Positions 33,008 to 42,502 of a DNA stretch of 64,000 bases are shown piece by piece. How positions within the stretch are numbered: the first letter of the stretch is position 1; each line of letters opens with the position of its first letter. Location of the stretch: positions 156,001-220,000 of the forward strand of contig CAUYUJ010014617.1 in NCBI GenBank assembly GCA_963575745.1, given 5' to 3'. Below the pieces are notes generated by a model. It worked only from the letters and a program-made list of their open reading frames with translations, did no database searches and had not been told where the DNA came from. The translations under genes were made by a program, and so were the position numbers. This stretch comes from Prorocentrum cordatum (Eukaryota > Sar > Dinophyceae > Prorocentrales > Prorocentraceae).

Positions 33008-34042
33008 TCAGGCCCTCGTCCTGGCAGCGCATGCCTGGTGGCACCACCCGTAGGGCTTCGCCTTCACGATCGGCTCGTTCTTCGCGATGCCTCGGCATAG
33101 CTTGCAGTCCGGGTGCTGGCGCATCTGCGTGTAGTGAGCTGGAATCGCCGGGCCCACGGTCATAGGCGCCTTCTCCGTCTTCTTCGTCTCGGTCTCCACC
33201 TTGATCTTGATCGCCGCTGCCGCCGAGCCGCGCTGCTCGATGATGTACGCTATGATCTTGTCGACCACCTCCTTCTTGCCCGACTGGGTCAACCCCCACA
33301 TCTTGCACAGGGGCCTGAGGTGGTTGCCCAGCGTGACCATGCTGAGCTGCTCGTGGATCTGCTCTGAGCTCAGCGCTGCAAACGCACTCACCTCCGCAAA
33401 CTTGGTCAAGAAATCGCACTTTGCGGTCTCGATGGTGGCCCGCAGCTCTTGGTTCTGCTCGCGCGCGGCCGCGGCTGTCGACTTCTGGGGGCGTTGCTTC
33501 GCCTTCGTGCTCGGCGGACACTGCTCGATCTTCGCACGGTGCTCGAGGTCCGTCGGCCAGGTCGGGTACTTCTCGGGTAGCAGTTGCACAGGCAGGCCGA
33601 GACTGTCCAGCTTCCAGTTCACGTGGTCGATCGCCTCGAGAAAGACCTTCTGGATGACCCGCCCCCAGCGGCGGCACTGTGTCCACTGCCGGAGGAGCTT
33701 GCTGGACCACATCTCCCAATTCGGCAGGTGCTCCAGTAGGAAGAGGTCCTTCACCCGCTTCTTGCTGTTGTCCAGCTTCGAGCCCTCGACCGTGTAGAAG
33801 ATGTTGCCCTTCGTGTCCCGGTGAGCGATCAGTCGCCCCTGCGGCAATATCCGTTGCAGCGTAGGCCTCGTCGACGTTGGCGAGCGGCACGTCGCCGATG
33901 CTCCCGAGTCCTCCAGAGGCACTCGAACGTCCACCTGCTCCCAGGGGCCGTCCATCTCCTCGTTCTCCAGCTTCACATGCTGGCTCTCTGCTTTGCGGCA
34001 TTCCGTCTCGCGGTTGAGGCCCATGCGAATATGGAAGGCCAT
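33008..34042 (-). CDS. Copia polyprotein segment upstream of the methyltransferase/integrase
   Basis: A 344-codon frame in the same phase as the integrase frame but separated from it by two TGA codons. Visible features are a basic/helical middle (KKRVKDLFLLEHLPNWEMWS, RWGRVIQKVFLEAIDHVNW), a region resembling a SAP-like helix (LSMVTLGNHLRPLCKMWGLTQSGKKEVVDKII), and a C-terminal Cys cluster (CKLCRG then GWCHQAC). No standard Copia domain matches. It may be a dinoflagellate-specific insertion between protease and integrase, possibly nucleic-acid binding judging from the SAP-like helix and Cys pairs. Confidence 0.5.
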   Translation of the reverse strand: MAFHIRMGLNRETECRKAESQHVKLENEEMDGPWEQVDVRVPLEDSGASATCRSPTSTRPTLQRILPQGRLIAHRDTKGNIFYTVEGSKLDNSKKRVKDLFLLEHLPNWEMWSSKLLRQWTQCRRWGRVIQKVFLEAIDHVNWKLDSLGLPVQLLPEKYPTWPTDLEHRAKIEQCPPSTKAKQRPQKSTAAAAREQNQELRATIETAKCDFLTKFAEVSAFAALSSEQIHEQLSMVTLGNHLRPLCKMWGLTQSGKKEVVDKIIAYIIEQRGSAAAAIKIKVETETKKTEKAPMTVGPAIPAHYTQMRQHPDCKLCRGIAKNEPIVKAKPYGWCHQACAARTRA

Positions 34043-34059
34043 CTGGTTGCCGAAATCGG

Positions 34060-34445
34060 AGCTCTGAGCTCGGATCGCTCGCAGCCCAAATGGCTCTGGA
34101 GAACGGTGGCGTTTCCGTTTGGAGTGCTGGGAACTCGGGGATCTTTGGGAAAGCCTCTGAGGGTGACCCTGATGATGTCATAGCTGAGGCCGTAGGGGCT
34201 GATACAGATGATGTCCCCGGAGGCGTAGGTAATGATGATATCCCTGTAAGCGTAGAGGATGATGGTGTCCCCGTAGGCGTAGGTAATGATGATGTCCCCG
34301 TGCTCGTAAGTGCTGATGAGGTGCTTGAGGCCTGCAGGGCCCCATGATCTGGGGCCTCGTCGGAGACCTTATGGGGCGCGGATGCAGGTGGTTCGTCAAT
34401 CTTGCTTCCGATCGGCTGCTCATTTTCACGTTTTCCCTCCGGCAC
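34060..34445 (-). pseudogene. Copia linker with coding minisatellite
   Basis: This open frame is in a different phase from its neighbours. It encodes a Ser/Thr/Pro-rich linker with about six copies of an 11-residue repeat of the type TSSLPTPTGTP, derived from a ~33-bp minisatellite at about 34170-34320. It joins protease to the next polyprotein segment, with frameshifts at both ends. Confidence 0.5.
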
Positions 34446-34478
34446 CGTAGCAGTCTCGGGTGTCGAGGGCGTGGGCCC

Positions 34479-34925
34479 CTACTCGAGGGATGCCACGAAG
34501 CGAAAATCGGCTTGCTGAACCAGTGGCAGCGCAAGGTGACCGCTCGGAAGGACGAGCAGCTCAGCTCGACGTCCGAGCTTCTTGAAGTAAAAGGAATGTG
34601 CCTCGCAGTCGATCACAGCTCCCAGGCGTCTCAGAACATCCACTCCGATCAAGAGCGGGGCATCTGCGTCGAGGATGTTAATCTCGAGCTCGCCGTCCAC
34701 ACCAGCAATCTTGAGGGGAAAGGTAGCCTTGCCAGTGCAGGTCTTGGAGTTGCCGTCGCCAAATATAAACGTACTCATCTGGCTAACGTCCATCATGATG
34801 TTCTGGCCCGTCTGCTCGTAAATGATGTCGCGTAGGTTCTCGGCGGCCTCTATGCCCATGATGCTGGAGGCTGCGCCTGTATCCAGGATTCCGAAACCCT
34901 TGGAGGAGCTCTGCTTCACACTCAT
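34479..34925 (-). CDS. Copia retropepsin (aspartic protease)
   Basis: 148 residues. The active-site motif is FGILDTGAASSIMG (Asp-Thr-Gly-Ala, about residues 15-18). The flap region and the C-terminal LLIGVDVLRRLGAVID, with the hydrophobic-hydrophobic-Gly pattern of retropepsins, follow at about 90-105. It would cut the gag-pol polyprotein. Its phase differs from the upstream gag/zinc-knuckle frame (one more indel), so as it stands it is cut off from the polyprotein. The domain itself is intact. Confidence 0.75.
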   Translation of the reverse strand: MSVKQSSSKGFGILDTGAASSIMGIEAAENLRDIIYEQTGQNIMMDVSQMSTFIFGDGNSKTCTGKATFPLKIAGVDGELEINILDADAPLLIGVDVLRRLGAVIDCEAHSFYFKKLGRRAELLVLPSGHLALPLVQQADFRFVASLE

Positions 34926-34929
34926 GAGG

Positions 34930-35470
34930 ATTCAGTCGTCGAGCTTCTCCAGTGTAGGCCAGCTCGGCAGCTTGACGTGCTGAGCTCGCTCTCGCATCTC
35001 GATGGACTTTCTCCACCTGAAGATACTGGGTCTTGTCGAGCTGCCTCTTCTCCCGCTTCGGCTTGTTCTTGATCGCCGGCCTGGGAAGCATCGCAGTCTC
35101 CGGCTCGATGCGGGTCGTCTCGTTCGTAATGAGGTTGGCCTCCATCTCGGCATCCTGCTCGGCGCCGAAGAAGACGAAAGCTCCAAAACCTCGCTTTGGG
35201 CGTTCACGATCTCCTTTGCTGCCGGCCGCGCGATCTCGATGATCCTTCGTCTCGCGATTGCCTCCGCACTTCAGACATGGCCCCTTTCGGGGCAGCCGAC
35301 CTTGGGAGCGATCTCCATCTCGTCGAGGCGGTCCGTCACGTCGCTGTCCGCCCCCTCGGCCTCGTCCTTTACTCGACGATCCAGAGCCTCGGGATCCAGC
35401 CCGGGGCCCTTGGAACTTGCGCTGTCCTCCGCGGCCTTCTCGCTTCTTATTCATCCACGGGGTAGAACTT
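34930..35470 (-). pseudogene. Copia nucleocapsid-like region with degraded zinc knuckle
   Basis: A basic Gly/Arg/Lys-rich segment (GRGRGGGQRRDGPPRRDGD) is followed by CLKCGGNRETKDHRD. A functional knuckle of this type would read C-x2-C-x3-H-x4-C. Here Arg and His stand at the last two ligand positions, so zinc binding is lost. The frame overlaps longer frames on either side in other phases. Confidence 0.5.
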
Positions 35471-36530
35471 CCTTGCTGTCTTGACTCCTCGAAGGAGGTC
35501 TCTCGCTTCCTCGAAGCTGCGCTGCTGGGCGGCGAACGCGGTCTCGGCGTCCTCGATCTCCTGGGTGCTGTAGAGCGGCTCCTCGGGATCTCCCTCGTCC
35601 TCGTCGCCGTCGCCATCCTCGTAGGAGACCTCCGACTGCTCTCCGTCATAGTAGCTATAGTCGTCGTCGTCCTCGCTGTTCTCCTCCCAGCCGGCGTGGA
35701 TTCGACCTCGCTCTCGATGACGATGATTGTCCTTGCCTGTCTTCTTGTCGCGATTCGTCAACTCATCGTCGGGCCAAAATACTCGCAACTGCTCTCCGAT
35801 GCTGTCGTAGTCGAAGTTGCCTTCAACTGCGCTGATCACTGCTGCACGCTCGGTCGGGGACAATCTTGATCTCTGCAGCAGTAGCCATCCGCGCAGTTGG
35901 TCCAAAGGAATCGCCTGATTGAAGTCGGTGCCGAAATCTGGATGCTCGGGGATCTCCTCTAGGCCGTTGCTGACAAAACTCCAGAGACGCCAGTTGAGGT
36001 CCTTCGCTACTTCCGCAGCATCTTCTGGGCCCTCATGCTCGATCTTGTAAAGAAACCACTTCAGCTCACTGTAGAGGGTGTTCCACAATCTCTGATCTCT
36101 CGGAGAGTCGGGCCGTACGCTGCTTCTTGAAATACTCGGTGTCAAACCCTTTCACAACGTCATGGTAGTCCTCATCGTCTCTGCTGATATAACTCGGCAT
36201 CGGCTCTCCTGTATCTCGGCGTAAGTCGACGATCCATCTCGCTAGATACTTGCCTGCATCCTGGATGGGCTGAGCTCCGAGCTTCGCTCGGACATGTCGT
36301 AGCAACTCGGCAGCTCCATCATATTTCTCGATGCGGTCCCAGTCCGCGTCCTTAGCTGCCTGTCGGGCTCTGCCTTCTAGTCGTCTCCATAGACGTGGGC
36401 CGCGCACGTATCTCTCATCTCGCCTCGTCCCCCGGATGGAGGCCTTGACGTCTCTCTCATAATCGTCCACCGTGGTGAGATCTCCATTCCACTTAGGGAT
36501 AATGTCATCGGTGCCGTTGTTCTTAGTCAT
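35447..36530 (-). pseudogene. Copia gag, frameshifted
   Basis: It starts at the ATG at 36530, just downstream of the LTR and primer-binding site. Part one (36530-36066) begins MTKNNGTDDIIPKWNGD and resembles the N-terminal capsid part of dinoflagellate Copia gag. One indel near 36100 moves the reading to 36145-35447, which continues with DQRLWNTLYSELKWFL..., RGWLLLQRSRLSPTERAAVISAVEGN and a long acidic stretch (EENSEDDDDYSYYDGEQSEVSYEDGDGDEDEGDPEE). Together they make about 350 residues. A further shift leads to the basic nucleocapsid-like region. The capsid role is inferred from position and composition. Confidence 0.65.
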
Positions 36531-36583
36531 GGCTCACACGATGAAACTTGATGTCCGTGAATCTGTCGTCCGTGGAGCTCGAA

Positions 36584-36595
36584 GCTCCGCTACCA
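36584..36595 (-). promoter_or_regulatory. primer-binding site (tRNA-iMet type)
   Basis: On the minus strand TGGTAGCGGAGC directly follows the LTR end CATTGCA. It matches, with one difference in the first 11 bases, the complement of the 3' end of eukaryotic initiator tRNA-Met (TGGTAGCAGAG). This fixes the 5' LTR boundary at 36596 and the direction of the element. Confidence 0.7.
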
Positions 36596-37133
36596 TGCAA
36601 TGGTCCCGTTTCTGACCACTGCCCTGATAGCAATCCTGAATAGATGCTACTCTCTTCTCTTCTCTGACAGCGTGTTGATATAAATATAGGAAGTGGTGGG
36701 CTCGCCTCAAAACTGGTCGTATACGATGGGGCAGTGGCGGTGCGATGCTGATCACACTATGGTGGGGAACAGGATCTGATTGTTTGCGGGCAGTTCGCTG
36801 CTCTGCGCCTCTTGGACGCACGCCAGAAATCCAGCGTCGCTGAGACGCTGCAAGGTCTTGAGCCAGAACGGTTTCGGTTGGACCTGTTCTGTTTATAATA
36901 TATGTTGCAACTTGTTGCTAGGGAAACGGAGGGCCCACTAAGCAAGGCTTGCTGAAACCTGGAGTCTTGGGAGGCCCGATTCGCCGGGAAACGCTTGGCT
37001 AACATACGCGAGGCTCCTCTGGAGCCTGAAGCATATATATATATATATATATATATGTATATCACGCTCGGCCTCTAGGGGCCATCTGTCGTAAGTAGGC
37101 TCTGAAGAGGCAGGCTCCGGGCTGTGAAATGCA
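36596..37133 (-). repeat. 5' LTR of the Copia-like element
   Basis: 538 bp. On the minus strand it begins TGCATTTCACAG (the other LTR begins TGCAATTCACAG) and ends CCATTGCA, giving inverted termini TGCAAT/ATTGCA that include canonical TG...CA. It contains an (AT)n run at 37033-37056. A TATA-like TATTATAAACAG (minus) lies near 36890-36902. The sequence is repeated on the plus strand in two pieces, 40172-40277 and 47661-48117. Confidence 0.8.
36886..36903 (-). promoter_or_regulatory. TATA-like element in LTR
   Basis: ATATATTATAAACAG on the minus strand, about 300 bp before the primer-binding site, is the best TATA-like site in the LTR. Dinoflagellate host promoters usually lack TATA boxes, so function is uncertain. 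Confidence 0.25.
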
Positions 37134-37640
37134 CAGGGAAGCCCCCTGCAGGCCCCCAAGACATTTCGGTAAATCGGATTTCCCAGATAACTCCGGGAAC
37201 ATGATTCCTTCTGCTTCCGCCCACCGCCCCGACCATGTTTCCAGTAGGCTTGCCGACAAGGCCAAAAGGGGCCCCTGGGTAAGCCCCCAGAGGCCCCCCC
37301 TCTTAAAGAGCCGAACAACTCATGCTCCCGGAAAGCTTCCCGGGAGCATGATGTCTCGGAGTAGGCCCAGGGGGGGGGGGGGGGGCGCTGCCTGTTCCTC
37401 CCATCGGTGCCCACCGGGGGTTGCGGGGGGGTCCAGAGCTCCCGAGGCGGCCCGAGCCCGCCCCGAAGCAGGCCACGACAGGCTAAGGGAGTCCCGAGAG
37501 GGCCCAAGACGGTCCCACGAGGCCCCGAAGACACCCAAGATGCCCTCAAGACAGCCGACGAGGACTCCAACACGCTCTAGAATGGACTCAAGAGGCTCCC
37601 CAAGAGGGCCCTGGAAGGCAAGATTCACTCGTTTTCCGCG
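37134..37640 (+). repeat. GGCCCAAGA-array segment with palindromes, right inversion breakpoint
   Basis: 37171-37206 holds an imperfect copy and 37321-37350 a 28/30 palindrome (CATGCTCCCGG arm, AAGCTT centre) of the array hairpin family. 37435-37630 is the inverted copy of about 30480-30660. A G run of about 14 lies at 37371-37384. Confidence 0.75.
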
Positions 37641-37708
37641 TCAGCGCTCGCACCTTCGAGGGCAACGCGAGCGGACCCTGGGCCATTCCTGAAGACGAGG
37701 AGCTACCC

Positions 37709-38833
37709 GTGCCACGAGGAGATCCTCGGAGCTTGGGCCCGGGAGGAGGCGGCGGCGGAAGTGGTGGAGCCATCGAGGCACCCCCAGGATTGGAAGAGCG
37801 ACCTCTTCCCGGACCGCAACCTCCAAGGCGCCTTCGGAAGAAGGGCAATCCCTGGACCGAGGCGGCCGAGGTCCAAGACCCTCTCATACAGCCAATACAG
37901 CCAAAAGCACCACCAGGCATTCCACAAGAGGAAGGCCACGAAGCTGGACACCAAGAGGAAGCCGAGCTACCTGCAGAAGAGGAGATCGTCATGGAGGCCC
38001 CTCCCGACGACGACCAAGCGGAGCGTCCGTCTCAGCAACCCATTGCGGTGGACACGGACGACGACCTCGACGAGACTACGGCGCCTGACGTGAACGACAA
38101 GCGCCGGCTGCGGTCGCCTGGCTCGACCGAGCCACCTGCCAAGAAGCAGCGGATCAACGTCGCGACCCACGAGGCCTTCTCCTACTACCTGCAGGAAGGC
38201 AACTTCTACGGGGACTACGTCGACAGCGTCCAGCACTACGACGAGACGAAGGAGGACGACGAGCTCATCGTGCTGGACATCCCCGTCGGCAACGAGCACG
38301 CGTTCATGGCCTACATGGACGATCCCAGTAATTTCCTGGCATCACAGGCCCGGAAGGGCCGAGTGGAGGTTTCCTTCAAGAAGGCGGCGCCTGAGGAAAA
38401 GAAGCTGCTACTTGAGGCCCAGCAGAAGGAGTGCACCTCCGTCCTCAGCACGAAGGCTGTCAGGATCCTCAGCCGCAAGGGGATCGACCCGGCGCGCCTG
38501 CTGCGCTGCCGTTTCGTGCTGACCTGGAAGAAGGGCGAGCAGGGCATCGTGCTCCGAGGCAAGGCCAGATTGGTCGTGCTTGGCTTCAGCGACCCCGATC
38601 TACTACACCTACGGACAGAGTCACCAGTTGCCTCAAGACGTGCACGACAACTTCTACTGGCCATGGCAGCAAGACACAAGTGGAAGCTGGAGAAGGCAGA
38701 CGCAGTGACAGCCTTCCTCCAGGGCGAGACTGACGAGGAGAAGAGGAAGATCTACGCCGACCCGCCGAAGGATGCTCGTCAGGCATTCGGCATGAAAGAT
38801 GACGATGTACGGGTTCGTACATGCTCCTCGTAA
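37709..38833 (+). pseudogene. Copia reverse transcriptase, N-terminal part
   Basis: 374 codons. The first ~100 residues are a Pro/Gly/acidic pol linker. An acidic region follows, and then the RT fingers: KGIDPARLLRCRFVLTWKKGEQGIVLRGKARLVVLGF, a K-x-R-L-V-x-x-G-F motif of Copia RT. Motif A is KADAVTAFLQGE (Asp codon near 38699), the Copia D-V-x-T-A-F-L motif. After EKRKIYADPPKDARQAFGM the phase is lost, and motif B continues from 38805 in another frame. RT would copy element RNA into cDNA. This copy is dead. Confidence 0.7.
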
Positions 38834-39054
38834 GTGGTAGCTCCATTTCAAAGACACGCTCAGGACGCTGAAGCTGGAGATCGTACAGTGCGAGCCTTGC
38901 GTCTGGGTCATCCGAGACGGCAGCAAGATGGTCGGCATGGTCATCCTACACGTCGACGATATGATGATTGCCGGCGATCACAACAACTCGGCCTTTCTCA
39001 AGAAGCGTCAGGAGATTCAACAAGCGTTCGAATGGACACCCCGGGAGAGCCGAG
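38805..39054 (+). pseudogene. Copia RT motifs B and C, interrupted
   Basis: From 38805 the phase gives MYGFVHAPRKW, then a TAG (38838-38840) where the family has a second Trp, then LHFKDTLRTL. Motif C is MVILHVDDMMIAGD (Asp-Asp codons about 38955-38960). The frame then runs on to about 39305. The conserved spacing shows that only an indel and one nonsense change separate this copy from an intact RT. Confidence 0.65.
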
Positions 39055-39156
39055 CGTTCGTGCAGTGCGGCATCAGCATTCGACAGAACGATGATTACAC
39101 CTGCAGCCTCGCACAGGACAGCTACAGCCTGAACGTGGAGCCCATCAAGATACGAC

Positions 39157-40161
39157 GTGGACGGAAACCCACAGAAGGAGTTTCGGACAAGGAGAGATCG
39201 GACCCCGTGGCTCAAAGCAGAAGTCTCTCTACTTCAAGCGGAGATACCTACGGCCACGGTCTCAACCATCCAGAAGATCAACAAGCTTATCCGCACCATG
39301 AATGACACCGCCGACATGGTCATGCTCATCCCGGCCATTGAGCAGATTGCCGTGGTTGGCTGGGGCGATGCAGCATGAACCGCCCGTATCACCGGCGAGT
39401 CCCATGGCGGAGAAATCTTTGTTCTGGACCCCCTGTCCTTCCTGAGTGGCTCGACAGAGACGGTTGCGCCTATCTCTTGGAGATCATGCAAGCTACCAAG
39501 AGTGGCCAGAAGCAGTACGAGTGCGGAGGTCCAGATGATGACTGAGACCCTGGGCGAGATCAGTTACGTGCGACTATTTATCTACGAGCTGGAGTGCGGT
39601 CAAGTGGACTACACCAATAAGCAGCACGTGAATGACGCCATCTCATCCTGCCCTGACGTACTGGTCACAGACGGTAAGTCGAGCTACGACGCGATCGAGA
39701 AGAGTGAGTCAGCTGGTCGCGGCCTACGTGACAAGCGGACGAGCATCGAGTGCATGGGCATTCGACAGCAGAAGGAGCAGACGGCCCTCCAGATACGCCG
39801 GGTACACAGCGACGCCATGTTAGCCGACGGCTTGACCAAGGATCGTGCCGCCAAGGTCTTGCTGGAGTTCTTCAGATCAGGCCAACGCTGGAGACTCGTG
39901 GACGACCCACTTCACCGCACTGCCCGGAAGCGCAAGACCGAGGGCTTGGACAAGCTCGACCATGGCAAGCCGATCTCGGACGATGACGAGGATGCCATGC
40001 TGGAGGCCCTAATCTACTACGCCCGCGACAACCCCGACGAGCAGGAGAGCCCTGCTGGAGATGCAGCCCTGTGGGGCATGATGAAGCCGCTCACGCGCTC
40101 TGTGCTTTCTGTGAATTCAGTTGCCATAGGCAGGTCTCGATGCCGTAACATCGATCTTTAG
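39157..40161 (+). pseudogene. Copia RNase H with one internal stop
   Basis: A single phase from 39157 to 40161 is interrupted only by TGA at 39376-39378, where Copia proteins carry Trp after G-x-x-D-A. RNase H residues are present: Asp in VVGWGDAA, Glu in ARSSTSAEVQ, Asp in LVTDGKSSYDAI, and Asp in RRVHSDAMLADGLTK. It would degrade RNA in the RNA/DNA hybrid. The C-terminal ~70 residues are an element-specific tail ending shortly before the LTR. Confidence 0.7.
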
Positions 40162-40171
40162 CTTTTGGGCA

Positions 40172-40238
40172 TGCAATTCACAGCCCAGAGCCTGCCTCTT
40201 CAGAGCCTACTTACGACAGATGGCCCCTAGAGGCCGAG

Positions 40239-40277
<39 letters not shown>
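40172..40277 (+). repeat. 3' LTR, first segment (split)
   Basis: Starts TGCAATTCACAGCCCAGAG, like the 5' LTR, and stops inside the LTR's own (AT)n run. The rest of the LTR resumes inside an (AT)n run at 47661. Confidence 0.75.
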
Positions 40278-40279
<2 letters not shown>

Positions 40280-40339
40280 CCCAGCGCACCCCAACGACCA
40301 TCTTTCTCTTCCTCCTCCTGGCTCCCTCACGCTCCTCCC

Positions 40340-40545
40340 CTCATCAGGCTCAGGATGTTCGATGGCGATTGTTCGAGAAGGCACCTGAGGCCTCTTGGAT
40401 GTTCGTTGGGATATGGTAGGAGGCATCTCGGGGACCTGTTGAAAGCAGTTTTGAAGCCTCTTAGGGGCAGTCTGGGGGCCTCTGGGGGCCTCTTGGGCGC
40501 CTCTTGGGCTTCTTGGAGGCCTCTTGGATCCTCCTGGAGTTGATA
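40340..40545 (-). repeat. array-family fragment
   Basis: GGCCTCTTGGG-type words in the same reverse orientation as copy 3, without the core. Confidence 0.6.
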
Positions 40546-40645
40546 ATGACGAGTGCGATGATGATGATGCTGATGATGATGACGATGATGGGGCTGAGGA
40601 CGACGACGATGATGATGATGATGATGATGATGGGGATGGTTCTGA
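40546..40645. repeat. (GAT)n
   Basis: About 95 bp of GAT/GAC triplets. Confidence 0.9.
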
Positions 40646-40660
40646 TGACGATTGCGGCCC

Positions 40661-40765
40661 TGTTTGTTGCGAACAGAGACGGCGATGTGTGGTTGAGACT
40701 TCTCTTTGTCATTGCTTGTGCGCCCCTCGTGCATCCGCGGTGCGCTGCCGCGTGCGCTATATCGT
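40661..40765. repeat. ~100-bp dispersed repeat, copy 1
   Basis: Contains TGCGCCCCTCGTGCATC and GCGCTGCCGCG, matching 42074-42160 in the same orientation at about 75-80 percent. Confidence 0.65.
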
Positions 40766-41173
40766 TCACATACCAGGTGCACGCGCGCAGCTTAAGCTTT
40801 TTGAATGCAGCAGAGCAGGTGAGTGAGTCGCACCTATGCATCCTTGCCCCGCGGTTGCGTGCCCCGCCCAATGGTCAATCATTCACTGCGGCAGCTCTGA
40901 AGTACAGCGGGCGCGGGGCTAAGAACAGCCGCATTTTCGAATGGGTACCCCTATGTTCCTTTCCTTTTGGCCCTCCACGTTTGGATGTTCGTCGTTTTCG
41001 GCATCTCCATGGGGTCCTTGGCTTTCGGCGAAGGGGCATGTGTTCTTGATCCACGTTCTTGTGGCCATGTCTCGACTGTATAAATTCCGATAGCTCATTC
41101 CCCAGCCGCTCCTGGTCAAAGCTGGCGACCAGATCTCCCGTTTTCAGTCGCCCGCACCCCGCGCCGCGCCGAC

Positions 41174-41483
41174 ATGGCTGCCGCGGCGGCTGCGGTTCCG
41201 CAGATGCATGAGTACGCGCAGCTCCTCCAGGTGCAGATTGAACAGGGCATCGATTATTTGGCGCTCCTGAAGACAATAGGACCTATCAGGGCACGCAACC
41301 GTTTCTTTCTGAGCTCTGTCCCGTCCACTGGTCCACGACCTGGGCTTCAACCCGGGCGCGCCCGTCGAGCACGACGTGGTGCGCCTGGAGTTCAAGACCG
41401 CGGCGATGCTGGCGTCGCGGAGGTTCGCATTCGACAAACCCACTCTTCCGCCCAAGCCCAAACGCCCGCAATCCGAACGATAA
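41174..41483 (+). CDS. small hypothetical ORF, probably frameshifted
   Basis: The ATG at 41174 follows a TATAAA word (about 41077) at a plausible distance. The first phase gives MAAAAAAVPQMHEYAQLLQV and about 30 further residues. From about 41334 a second phase gives HDLGFNPGAPVEHDVV..., FKTAAMLASRRFAFDKP and stops at 41483. Both halves look like real protein and read together only with an indel or a small intron between 41275 and 41334. I recognise no family. It lies upstream of the transposase on the same strand and may belong to the same element. Confidence 0.35.
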
Positions 41484-41678
41484 ATGCGGGATTGCTGGCG
41501 CGGTGTGGGCGGTTGGGCGGGCAGTCGCAGGTATATCGGCGAGCGGGCGGGCTCGCTGCGCCAGGCGATGGATGCGCTGTACCACAAGAACGAGCTGGCC
41601 CAGGAGTGGCTCCTGAGGATGGCCCTCGATGCTCGGCGCGGCCCGCGCCAGGCTGATGCGCCTCGGCGTTGGGGCTGA
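41484..41678 (+). CDS. small hypothetical ORF
   Basis: 64 codons starting one base after the preceding stop, with a helical segment (RQAMDALYHKNELAQEWLLRMALDA). It could be a further exon or a broken continuation of the frame upstream. No family is recognised. Confidence 0.25.
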   Translation: MRDCWRGVGGWAGSRRYIGERAGSLRQAMDALYHKNELAQEWLLRMALDARRGPRQADAPRRWG

Positions 41679-41700
41679 GCGCCTGGCGTTTTGATCTCCT

Positions 41701-41749
41701 TCTCTCTCTCTCTCACTCTGTAAGTTGTTATTTCCTTTATATCTGTCCA

Positions 41750-41815
<66 letters not shown>

Positions 41816-41870
41816 CCCATCTCTCTCGCGCTGCCCTCTCTCTCTTTCCCTCTCTCTCTGTCAGTCTCCG
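41701..41870. repeat. (CT)n
   Basis: Long CT dinucleotide tract with minor interruptions. Confidence 0.95.
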
Positions 41871-42073
41871 CAGCACTCGTGGCAGGTATTGCGAAAGTGT
41901 GGCTAGAAGAAAGCCACGGCGAATGTTTGCCTGCTTCTGGTGCGCGCTGTATATAGTTTACAGATATATGTTCGCAGGGCCTATCAGAATGCTTGTCACT
42001 CCACATCGAAATCGCTGCTTGGCCAAAAGCTCGGTTCATTAGAAACACGCAGACGGACATTGTCTTGCGCCCC

Positions 42074-42160
42074 TGCCTGTTGCAAACAAAAACTACGATT
42101 CGTTTCGAGTGCGCCCCTCGTGCATCAGCGGCGCGCTGCCGCGCGCGCAATTCGGTTGCA
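42074..42160. repeat. ~100-bp dispersed repeat, copy 2
   Basis: Direct copy of 40661-40765 (GTTGCAAACA, then the GTGCGCCCCTCGTGCATC word). Confidence 0.65.
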
Positions 42161-42502
42161 TCCCAGGTTCGGACGTGCGCCGCGTGGCTGACATCGCCTG
42201 ACGCCCTTGCGCGAACACATGTCGAGGGTGTGGATTGGTCAACAACTTAGGGTTGCATGGAACGCCGCGCCCAGGCCGCCCTCGGACTACCGCCTCACCG
42301 CCAAGTCGTCTTCGATGCGGATGGCGACCAGCCGAGCCATCGCATAGGCGTTGCCTCCCCGTTGGCACCCCTCCACCTCGCATTCGTCTTCGCTGAATTC
42401 GCAGCAGTTTTGGTTCGAGCGTTCACTTCCGTCGTCGGGGCGCTGGCCCAGAGCCCGCAGCATTGCCCTCGCGGCCTTGCCGCTCGGCCGCCGTCAGCTG
42501 CC

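Larger units (their letters stand above)
30786..37133 (-). mobile_element. Copia-like LTR retrotransposon, 5' half (minus strand)
   Basis: Reading the minus strand: LTR (37133-36596), primer-binding site, gag, zinc-knuckle remnant, retropepsin, a Ser/Thr-Pro linker, methyltransferase-like domain, integrase. RT and RNase H, which should follow integrase in a Copia element, are absent here. They occur instead on the plus strand at 37.64-40.16 kb. Inverting about 30.5-37.6 kb would restore a single element in normal gene order. Several frameshifts show that it is not functional. Confidence 0.75.
37641..40277 (+). mobile_element. Copia-like LTR retrotransposon, 3' half (plus strand)
   Basis: RT, RNase H and the first 106 bp of the 3' LTR are on the plus strand, complementary in content to the 5' half at 30.8-37.1 kb. 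Coding is broken by one frameshift near 38800, a TAG at 38838, a TGA at 39376 and another frameshift between 39055 and 39310. Confidence 0.75.
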
